A stretch of 64,000 nt of DNA, taken from positions 44,438,426-44,502,425 of the forward strand of contig NW_026262679.1 of the NCBI RefSeq assembly GCF_021869535.1, written 5' to 3'. Every line of letters begins with the position of its first letter. The stretch's first letter is position 1. Positions 27,501 to 39,753 of this stretch are shown piece by piece. The DNA is from Mytilus californianus. Its lineage: Eukaryota; Mollusca; Bivalvia; Mytilida; Mytilidae. Made by a program: the position numbers and the translations under genes. A model generated the notes under the pieces. The model was given only the letters and a program-made list of their open reading frames with translations. It had not been told where the DNA came from and did no database searches.

Positions 27501-30500
27501 GGCGTACCAAATGTTAAGCCTAGTATCTTTAATGTGTACTTGATGTTGTATAGAGATCAATATATTCATACATCCTTAATTTTTAAAACTATTGTCAGAA
27601 GCGTTTTGATACAAATCCATTAAAGAACATTGAAAATTCTGTAGATTAGGCTTTGACTTGATATCTTCAAACCGTAAAATCAGCAAAATAAAAGCCTACA
27701 TAAACCTTATTCTGTTCTTATAGTGTACCTTCCATTTGCGACTGTGTTGCAATTTCCAACCATTCTTCGTATGAATGAACTTTCTGTCCACTGTCAAAAT
27801 CTAAAAGATAAAGATATTTGGTAAACTTTCATTCAAAACACACTGTCATAGTAAATACTTTGAACGTAAACTGTTTATTCTATTCATTTGTTCATTATTG
27901 TTCACCTGTCTCTGACTCGTCTACATAAAGAATTACCTTATAATGGTCATCTATTAGTTGTTCTTCGTTCATCGTAGAAAACCTCTAACATAATGAAAAG
28001 ACGTCAAATATGCTGCGATTCATGTTTCGGTCATATATCTTAATTATTTATCATTTCTGGTTTTCAAATATTTGGTTTTGAGCGTTCCTGATGAGGTTAA
28101 ATCCAGACAATCGCTCCATATAGCACTGGGTCAATACCTCAGCTGATGGACTGGTGTCCACGAGGGTATTAGCAGCCCAGTAGTCATTGCTTCTGATCTA
28201 AAATCATTTATTTTCATTTGGTCATAAAACGTCTGATTTGTTTTTAATAATTACCTCTTTCGGCCATCTTAGCCATTGTCATCTGTCTGCCAGATGATCC
28301 AATGTTTGTCTCCTTATTTTGTCTTCTGAAAAATAAAACACACAGCCTTAAGCAATGACATGATGTATTCATAAATTCTCTTAAGATAATGGAAGTCTTA
28401 CAAAACTACTGTCCGAACTCCCTCAGGCAAAGTTGAATTTATACGATTTTGACTATACTTTTTATGTTACTTTTGTTCGTGTAGCTACTTAAATTTTTAT
28501 ACATCCTATGTATTTCATTTTATCTTTTAAACGATCCTGAAGAAGTTCAATCCAGAACAGAGCTTCAGACGCACCACGTTTGCAAAGTGTTATTGTTATT
28601 TTCTTGCCCCTTATTGTTTTGGGTCATTTCATATTGAACAAAAGAGAAATAATAGAACGTGTATATCATGTATATAGAAATACAAGGTATGCTCTTATTT
28701 CAGCAAAGTCGTGAAAGACTGTTTTGAAATGCATTGTGATTCAATGACAACATTATTATAGATTTTTTTAAAGGATTAATGTCACTTTTAAAATTATTGA
28801 GTATGTATATTACTGCTGTCCACTTCTTTATTTCTGAAATATAAATTCTATGTTTATTTCAAACAATGATATTATGGGCGATAAAGAACTTGAAATAAAT
28901 CATGAAGACATAAGCCATTGTGGATCGTATGTGATTTACTAAATGTCTGTTTTCAAAATGTTTTTAATTTGCTTTCAAATTGACGTTAACACGTGTTGTA
29001 CTCAGGAAACTCATATCATACGGGTTTTTTTTTTTGCTCAACTTCTCCTTTCATTATTATACACACGTATAAATAAGATCTCCTGTATGTTTTATATAAC
29101 ATATATCTTTAAATAATGCCATACCTATCTTTCAAAGTATCGATGGGTATGTTGGGCTCAGGCTCTTCATGACTCTGGTTTTCAGTTGTTGCAATCAGTG
29201 AATGTAACAGTTCTCCCTGAAAGCATCGTTTCTTTCTTTTATAACACATTCTATTGTCGAGGTCGACATTGGTTCTGCAATGTTTGAAACCATTTTTAGA
29301 TTGTGTTATCTTTGGTTTGTGTTCCATTTTTTGTTTAGAAATAGTTTGAACTACTCTCCTGACATTATCTTCTTTCTGACTTTGGCGATTTGTTACTGTT
29401 ACCTGTGTATTCGAATTTTCCAAGGGTTTAGTTCCCGAACTATTGGGATATCCACTGTTTAATCGGTGAGTATTATCATCTTTGACTGGCACTACGTCGT
29501 CTTTCTTGAATTTTGAACAACTTTCCTGCCCTTCTTCATATATTTCTTCAATACTTCGTTCGCATGATGTGACAGTTTCCTCTTTTGCTTGATTTTTCCC
29601 CGTCTGATCTGAATATGTTTTCGATTTCAATGTTCGTTGATGTAATTCTGTTGGTTTTATAGAACTTTTTCTTTTCTTAGAAGCAATAGAAAATACATCT
29701 ATTTTCTCGGATATCTTTTCAACTGTTCCCAGTATAGCTTGCAGCTGAGAAGAATGTTTGCATGAAGTATTTTCAACTTTGACTAAACGTTCTTCGATTC
29801 CTTAAGTAAAATATAGTCATTGTTATGTTAAACGGCTAATTATATAAAAAATGTTTGAGAAAACACCAATAGTCACTACTTTGAATGTAACATAGCAATG
29901 ACTCAGGTAAAATCCATTTCATACAACGATAAAAGAGTTGATTCAAGAAGAGTCATAATTGGACCTAAAATTCCATGAAATTCATACGTAATTATCAAAG
30001 TATGTTATAACAAAATTTTTAATTGTATCTAAAAATTTATTGAACATCAATCAAATAAAACTAAAATCTACCTGCAAGTCGTTTTATCTCATTACTCAGT
30101 TCTCCTTGTCTGTAAAAAAAAAAAAAAATATGAAGTCGTGTTACTTAACAATGACACATACGTGTCATGCGCACATAAATAGATATCACTTTCATTATGT
30201 CCAATGTTAGCTGCCGTTGCTTGTTAACTGTCAGTCACATATGTGATAATTTCATTGTATCCGAACTGTTTTAAATTTGGTTGCAACTCTCTCTCTCTCT
30301 CTTGCAAAGTTCGCCTGTTAAGGCCTGTTAAGGACTATGGTTTTGATGCTGCTAAAAGTTTTATGCTCTTGAGAATCACCATATATGCGCCCAAAAATCA
30401 GAAATGCACGTCTGACGTACAAAATTATAAGCCTGATATGTTTTTAATTTTTACGAAGTTACAAATTATATAGACTTACATGTGTCCAACATTTGTTCTG

Positions 30501-33500
30501 TCTTTAACACGGTCCTGTGTCTGTTGAAGATCTTGCAAACCATTCTGTATAGTCTCCAACTTAAAAAATCCTCAACCAGTAATATTGATAGAAATATGTC
30601 AATAGTGCACACAACAACAAAGCATATAAAACACTTACATCAATACATGTACGTGACATAATATACTTCGTGACGATCTGATGAGTCAAGCCTATTCCAA
30701 CTGATTTTACAGTAGTTTTTTTCTAATGTTGTGCTGTTTGTTTACCATTATCCGAGGTAAGGGGGTTGAGCGCCCGCATACATGCTAGCCCCGTCACATT
30801 ATGCATGTGCCAAATCAGGAGCATGTTATTCAGTTGTTGTCGTTGGTTGATCTCTGTCATATTAGGTTTTTCTTCATTGTTTTATCATAGATCAGGCTGT
30901 TAACATTTAAATTGTTTTAATTTATGTCTCCTCGGGGTTTTTAGATATAGCTTACCATATGGTATGGGTTTGTCCATTGTAAAAGGCCGTCCGATGACCT
31001 GTAAGTGTTTACATCCACGTCGATTGGTCTCTTGTTGATGGTTGTCTCATTGGCAATCATACCAAATCGCCTTATTTTTATATTACATATATTTCAAATA
31101 TTAACAGAAATGTCTACCATTTGTTTAAATGAAAGAATTTTGAATCAAAGAAATTTTCTTCAAAAGGGGTCAGCAGATACAATTAAAATAGCAAGGTCAA
31201 GCGACCACTAGCGTCAAAGTTCACCCTGCTTCTTTTGTTATTTTTCCTCTGTCATTACAACCGTTTTTTATCGTCATCTTCCTAGTCAGACATATACTAC
31301 CAGATATGAATTATGAATCATATGACAGATTATGGATATCATTTAAATGGGCATTCCACCGATAAGGAATGGTACACCACAGGACAACAATCCTGTAGTA
31401 ATCCATCTATTGATAAAGTAGTTCGAAAAATTGAGAAAAATATCTTTAAATATGGAACAAAGCATGTTTAAAAGCTAAAGAGTTTACCGCAATTTAATTA
31501 ATTAACATGATTGCCCTGTGGATTCAATCATTTGCATAGAAGACAAATATTGTTTTTAAAGGGATGTTTTTGTCTCAATAAAACGGAACACCAAGGAATT
31601 CTCGAGCTCTCTATGACAAAGTTACACTGAATAATCAATGTGTAGAAATGTATTAACGAAAAAATTCAAACAAAACAAAAACAAAAACAAAAAACACAAC
31701 CGAAATGCCTAATTTAATTCTTATGTTCAAGCTTAGAAACTGTAAGTAAAATTGAGAATGGAAATGAGTAATGTGTCAAAGAGACAAGAATCCGACCATA
31801 GAGCAGACAACAGCTGAAGGCCACCAATGGGTCTTCAATGCAGCGAGAAACTCCCGCACCCGGAGGCGTCCTTCAGCTGGCCCCTAAACAAATAAGTATA
31901 CTAGTTCAGTGATTAATGGACGTCATACTAAACTCCAAATTATACACAGGAAACTAAAATTAAAAATGATACAAGACTAACAAAGGCCAGAGGCTCCTGA
32001 CTTGGGACGGGCGCAAAAATGCGGCGTGGTTAAACATGTTTTTTTGAGATCTCAACCCTCCCCCTATACCTCTAGCCAATGTAGAAAAAACAAACGCACA
32101 ACAGTACGCACAGTAAAACTCAGTATAAGAGAAGTCCGAGTCCGATGTCAGAAAAGGAAACCAAAGAAAATAAACAAAATGACAATAATACATAAATAAC
32201 AACAGACTACTAGCAGTTACTGACATGCCAGCTCCAGACCTCAATTTAACTGATTGAAAGATTATGTCTTCATATATCAATATTTTCAAAAGGATTCAAT
32301 CATTTTGATTGACAAACAGCGATCTAGTAGTGCTATAATGTGATGTTTTATATCCCAATAACACACCAATACTACAAATAACAATAGGTATTATCCATGA
32401 CAACTTTAGAACATTGCGTGGGAATGTTTTAAGAAAGCAATCAAAACGCTTGATTTGTCTCTTTTGATTTAATGATAAACATGTAATTAAATGACAATGA
32501 TAACTTAAGGATTCAATCATTTAGATCGGAACAAAATCTCTTTTGAGATCTATAAAACTAGTTTAATCTAACCACATTTGGATGTGCCTGTTCCAAGTCA
32601 GGAACCTCTTCTGTTGATGTCGTAAAATTTATATAGACTAGAAAAGATTTATACATTGACACATTGTAAGGACCCCTATCTCATGTGGAAAATTGTATGT
32701 TGCCCATTTGGTGTTTTTTTGTATGTTATTTATGTCTTATGTATATTTAAACTTCTTTTGTTCATAACAATCAAGTACTGTTTTCAAGTATGATTTTGTC
32801 CCAATACAACATAACACCCATATCTACACGTTTTCTCCTTTACAATGCTTCAACAATGCGTAGAAAGTTTTAAAACAAGCTAAATTGAAAAATGAAATTT
32901 AACTTGTGACTCTTGATTTAGTATTAAATTGTGCATTATTTTTTAGAATATCACCACATAAGCGTTTTGCGTGCGCACACTCTTAAAATGCGCTGCAATT
33001 CTATTTTCATTTCGGAACGTTGTGGTCTGTTGTTGTTTGAACTGTTATCTATGTTGGTCATATCTTGGTTCATTTTATAACGTTGTGGTGCGTTGTGTTT
33101 TTTAACTTTTTTTTATACATATATTTATATTTTCAAAAGTTAGTCGCAGTACCAATTAAGGCGACAGTAGCTGGTTCAAATCTTCGTTAATTGATTAAAA
33201 AGAGACAAATCAAGGTTATTTACATTATATGAAGCAGGAAATGTTCATTAATGCCGTAGACTGATAGACGAAAACAGGCACAGTACGCACTGGGACATAG
33301 TCTGAAAAATGCTGGGCATTTTTTGTTGGTCTGACATGCTGAGCATTCGGTCCCTTATCAGACGACATGTTGCGATTAGGGGAATAGGTTACAAAACAGG
33401 TGTAATAAAATTGTCAGACATCAATTGAGGGTAATAAAGTACAACAGGGATTGAAACAAAGAATTACAAGTAAAATCTAAATGAGTTTTAAATAATTGAA

Positions 33501-36500
33501 ATATATAAGTCATAATATCCCTTATAGAACTGAAATGTTTGCCGAAAATTTGCAGCAGACTTGCTGCAAGTTTGCGGCAAACAAAAAGTTTGCAGGAACA
33601 CAGAAAATAGTGTTTGCAGATGTTTGCCGCTAGCTGCAAACTTCCCGCAAATATTGCAGCTTTTTGCTGCAAGCTTGCGGCAAGTCTGCAGAAACATCAA
33701 TGTTTGCAAGAAAGTTAAGATAATAAAGAATGTTTGCCGCAAGATTGCAGAAAACTTTGACCATTCTACATGTTTGCGGCCACAAAGTTGCAGAAAACTT
33801 TGACCATTCTAAATGTTTGCCAGAACATTGCAAGAATGACACAATATTGACTGGGCATACCTAGTTGGCACTTCCTGAAAAGCTAAAAATTTGAAATTGT
33901 GGGCTAGGTCATGTTGATTGTGTTTGATAAATGTTACATATAAGAGATCAAGGAGGCATTTTGGTTCAATAATATAGAATATGTAGTTTTGTAAGTACAA
34001 ATTATTCATAGAACTGATTTAATAAAAATAATTAATGTCACCATCATAACAACTATGTGTTTGAAATACTCTAGCTGTTATAAGTTTGAATTTTGTAACT
34101 GATTAAATGTATACTGTTTGATAAAGTAAAGTTCAATTCTGTAATGGAATTATAACCTTAAAAAAGATGAAATTATATAATGCATGTATGTATTTCCTTT
34201 AATCTCATAAGTGTGCAAGTATTCTTTCAATGACAGTGTTTGTTTACAGGCAGGAAGTTCTTTTTTCAAATTTTGATGTGTAATTTGAAAGAGATAAATT
34301 GGATGTGTCTACACACATGACATTGGTATATGTGTATTTCCTGCAAGTTTGCCGCAAGTTTGCAGCAAACAATTGCCGCAAGTTTGCAGCAAACAGTTGC
34401 GGCAAGTTTGTGGCAAATCTAACTTGCATAATTATGTTTGCAGCAAGCTTGCCGCAACCTTCATTTGCATGGTAAAATGGTTGCGGCAAATTTGCGGCAA
34501 ATGTTTGCCATAAGGCTTATTTTTCGGTAAGGGATTATTGGTAAGCTTTGTACCTTTAAGCATTATCTTTTTTTTTATTACTTAAGACTATATATAGATA
34601 TAGGAAGATGTGGTATGAGTGCCAATGAGACAACTCTCCATCCAAGTTACAATTTATAAAAGTAAACCATTATAGGTCAAGGTACGGCCTTCAACACGGA
34701 GCATTGGCTCACACCGAACAGCAAGCTATAAAGGGCTCCAAAAATTTACTAGTGTAAAACCATTCAAACGGAAAAACCAACGGTCTAATCTATATAAAAA
34801 CGAGAAACGAGAAACACGTATGAACTACATAAACAGACGACAACTACTGTAATCAGATTCCTGTCTTAGGACAAGTGCAAACATTTGCAGCGGGATTAAA
34901 CGTTTTAATGGTACCAAACCTTCTCCCTTTTCTGAAACAGTAGTATAACATCACAACATAGAAAAACACACTATAAAATATCAATTGGAAGGCTTAACTC
35001 AATCAAGAAACGTAAATTAACACACAATGAACGAATAAATTTGACCTGTGACACCTGAATGCAAAAAAACAGGTTTAAACAAAGTTAAAGTATGATATCA
35101 CTGTGAAATTTCAAACAATTTATAGAAAATCATCACTTTTGAAGAAACCTGCGTCATATTATACACAGGTAAGTGAAAATAATTTTGTTGTTTAGTATAC
35201 TTCTTCTTCTGTGTGTATAAAATCTTCCGTTTAGGAATACCAAGAAATTTCTTTAATATCAATAAAACTAATCTAACATTTGGTACATATGGGGTGAATA
35301 TCAACAATAAAAATATACAATTAGTGCTAGATAAAACTTCCTGTACAGGTCCAAGAACAGCATATAAGGAAAAATGAAATGATTTTGATGTTCATAGTAC
35401 GAAGAAGTGAAAATTTGTGGTTATTAAATACCAAATAATCAAAGCTGGTATATAGACAAGATCCATGTTAACATTAAATAACAAAAAAGCATTACAAATA
35501 GTATCAACAGGTCAAATTAAAAAGAAAGTACGATTTGAGAGTACTCACAGTTACTGACAGCTAGTTAAAAGCCAAAACAATTAATAATAAAAAAATCATG
35601 CATCAGAGACAAAAATCAACTAAAATACATCCCAGGGATTTAGTATTTTAACGTCATGAACAGTCAAAGAAGACATGACTTGTGCAATGCCAAAAATAAA
35701 TGTATCGACAGGTAGTAGGATAGTTAGGAGTGACTTCTTTATAGATAAAAATGAACGTGTGGGTGTCTCTATACATCCCGTTTGAAAAGAAAATACAAAT
35801 TTAGTTATGTTTTAATTTGCTAATGACAAAATCGATATTAGTGCCAATGTAAACTATATTCAGAGATCTAATTACAACATTGGTATAGTCTGTTAATTAT
35901 TATACTTTATTTTATATATAATAAAGCAGTGACTCATGTATCACATATGTATAGTGAGATTTTTAAAAAAAGATTTTAATTTCACTGAATAAAAATCCAA
36001 TATGTTCTATGATTTTGTTTTAGATGTGTTTGTTATATTTTATTTAACATAATATTTGCAATGTAGTTCAAAAGTGAGTGGATGTAAAAATTATACTGCA
36101 TTTACATGATTTATACGGTTAATAAAATAGAAAGGGACATTTGCCATACAATCCATAGACATGTTTTCAATTTATATGAAGAATTCATTATTTTAATTAA
36201 ACTATAGTGTACTTTTTCATAGAAAGATATTATTTCAAGGATTTCCTCTTTCATGTTCAACATGTTCAAACAAAAGTAAACCAATTAACCATGACTTTTG
36301 TCCCATCCAAAACTTTTTCTTTTTACCTTTAACCTAGCACTTTTATTTGAAATATATTACAAAATGAATAAAATTTAATTGATAATAATTTTGTCAACCT
36401 TAAGCAGGAAAATTACACACCTGGATGACCACCTGTTAATTGGACCAGCAGGTATCAATATTTCACTTCCCTAGCAGTCCATGGTTTATGACCCCCAATA

Positions 36501-39500
36501 AATGCGTGACATACGATGTCAGATATCGGGAATGCTGATGATATATTATACTATGTCCCAACTTGTGTACAAAACGTTGGGAAAATAATAAAACGTGTTT
36601 GCATGATTTTTCTACCTTTTACTGTCTAGTTTTAAAATTATCTACTTTTTCACTATTTTTGGTCTTTTGGACAATGTTGTTTGTGGTGTATTTAGACCAC
36701 TCTACCAAGAAATTTGTTTTGCATGCACACGTATAAAAATTGCGGTTTTTATCCAACGCAATCATAGGTTTGAACGTTGTTTTCAATTTATACTTGTTTA
36801 TATTTTTTCGTTTGGGCTTGTATTATATTTGCCTTCGGGTTTATATGATCCGTTCATCCTATTTTGACTCTTCAAAATTCAAGAGTCAATCCCAAATTGA
36901 AGTAAATTATATGGCCTTCCAAATACCGTTTCGATTCCTAACATCACTGAAGAGACATTAATTGTCGAAATCCGGATATGGTGTACAAATTTTTGCACCT
37001 CATGTTTGCGATATACCATCTTTTCCGCAAGTTTATTGTTTTCTGTTTGATATTTAATTAATAAATTAAGATCCATTTTTACATCTGGTGATCCGTTTAT
37101 TTTGCAATCGCCATGGCAGTCAGCAGGGTTCAAGAACATCCGTTGTTCGACCTGCTAGTCAAATGCGTTTTGTTAAAATATACTTTTTCACTATTTTTGG
37201 TCTTTTGGACAATGTTGTTTGTGGTATATTTAGACCACTCTACCAAGAAATTTGTTTTGCATGCACACGTATAAAAATTGCGGTTTTTATCCAACGCAAT
37301 CATAGGTTTGAACGTTGTTTTCAATTTAGACTTGTTTATATTTTTTCGTTTGGGCTTGTATTATATTTGCCTTCGGGTTTATATGATCCGTTCATCCTAT
37401 TTTGACTCTTCAAAATTCAAGAGTCAATCCCAAATTGAAGTAAATTATATGGCCTTCCAAATACCGTTTCGATTCCTAACATCACTGAAGAGACATTAAT
37501 TGTCGAGATCCGGATATGGTGTACAAATTTTTGCACCTCATGTTTGCGATATACCATCTTTTCCGCAAGTTAATTGTTTTCTGTTTGCTATTTAATTAAT
37601 AAATTAAGATCCATTTTTACATCTGGTGATCCGTTTATTTGGCAATGGCCATGGCACTCAGCAGGGTTTAAGAACATCCGTTGTTCGACCTGCTAGTCAA
37701 ATGCGTTTTGTTAAAATATACTTTTTCACTATTTTTGGTCTTTTGGACAATGTTGTTTGTGGTGTATTTAGACCACTCTACCAAGAAATTTGTTTTGCAT
37801 GCACACGTATAAAAATTGCGGTTTTTATCCAACGCAATCATAGGTTTTAACGTTGTTTTCAATTTAGACTTGTTTATATTTTTTCGTTTGGGCTTGTATT
37901 ATATTTGCCTTCGGGTTTATATGATCCGTTCATCCTATTTTGACTCTTCAAAATTCAAGAGTCAATCCCAAATTGAAGTAAATTATATGGCCTTCCAAAT
38001 ACCGTTTCGATTCCTAACATCACTGAAGAGACATTAATTGTCGAAATCCGGATATGGTGTACAAATTTTTGCACCTCATGTTTGCGATATACCATCTTTT
38101 CCGCAAGTTTATTGTTTTCTGTTTGATATTTAATTAATAAATTAAGATCCATTTTTACATCTGGTGATCCGTTTATTTGGCAATCGCCATGGCAGTCAGC
38201 AGGGTTTAAGAACATCCGTTGTTCGACCTGCTAGTCAAATGCGTTTTGTTAAAATATACTTTTTCACTATTTTTGGTCTTTTGGACAATGTTGTTTGTGC
38301 TGTATTTAGACCACTCTACCAAGAAATTTGTTTTGCATGCACACGTATAAAAATTGCGGTTTTTATCCAATGCAATCATAGGTTTGAACGTTGTTTTCAA
38401 TTTAGACTTGTTTATATTTTTTCGTTTGGGCTTGTATTATATTTGCCTTCGGGTTTATATGATCCGTTCATCCTATTTTGACTCTTCAAAATTCAAGAGT
38501 CAATCCCAAATTGAAGTAAATTATATGGCCTTCCAAATACCGTTTCGATTCCTAACATCACTGAAGAGACATTAATTGTCGAAATCCGGATATGGTGTAC
38601 AAATTTTTGCACCTCATGTTTGCGATATACCATCTTTTCCGCAAGTTTACTGTTTTCTGTTTGATATTTTTAAATTAATAAATTAAGATCCATTTTTACA
38701 TCTGGTGATCCGTTTATTTGGCAATCGCCATGGCAGTCAGCAGGGTTTAAGAACATCCGTTGTTCGACCTGCTGGTCAAATGCGTTTTGTTAAAATATAC
38801 TTTTTCACTATTTTTGGTCTTTTGGACAATGTTGTTTGTGCTGTATTTAGACCACTCTACCAAGAAATTTGTTTTGCATGCACACGTATAACAATTGTGG
38901 TTTTTATCCAACGCAATCATAGGTTTGAACGTTGTTTTCAATTTAGACTTGTTTATATTTTTTCGTTTGGGCTTGTATTATATTTGCCTTCGGGTTTATA
39001 TGATTCGTTCATCCTATTTTGACTCTTCAAAATTCAAGAGTCAATCCCAAATTGAAGTAAATTATATGGCCTTCCAAATACCGTTTCGATTCCTAACATC
39101 ACTGAAGAGACATTAATTGTCGAAATCCGGATATGGTGTACAAATTTTTGCACCTCATGTTTGCGATATACCATCTTTTCCGCAAGTTTATTGTTTTCTG
39201 TTTGATATTTAATTAATAAATTAAGATCCATTTTTACATCTGGTGATCCGTTTATTTGGCAATCGCCATGGCAGCCAGCAGGGTTTAAGAACATCCGTTG
39301 TTCGACCTGCTAGTCAAATGCGTTTTGTTAAAATATACTTTTTCACTATTTTTGGTCTTTTGGACAATGTTGTTTGTGCTGTATTTAGACCACTCTACCA
39401 AGAAATTTGTTTTGCATGCACACGTATAAAAATTGCGGTTTTTATCCAACGCAATCATAGGTTTGAACGTTGTTTTCAATTTAGACATGTATATACTATG

Positions 39501-39720
39501 TACCGGATCGTCTAGAATAGACGATACTGTGCAGATAAGGAAAAAATTATATAAGTCTAGAGATTTGCACAACGATACTAATAGTATTCAGTATTAGTAT
39601 TAGTATTAGTATCGTTGTGCAAATCTCTAGACTTATATAATTTTTTCCTTATCTGCACAGTATCGTCTATTCTATACGATCCGGTACATAGTAAACTTGC
39701 TGGTTGGTCCTTTTTATAGA

Positions 39721-39753
<33 letters not shown>

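Noticed and set aside
33140-33190. A tRNA-like B-box (ggttcaaatc) suggesting a tRNA or SINE head.
   Set aside because: No A-box at the right distance and no cloverleaf could be drawn by eye.
37088-39515. Serial 105-, 86-, 73- and 64-residue open frames, possibly a tandem gene family.
   Set aside because: All come from the 538-bp unit, occur on both strands, match no family I know, and substitutions between units show no coding bias by eye.
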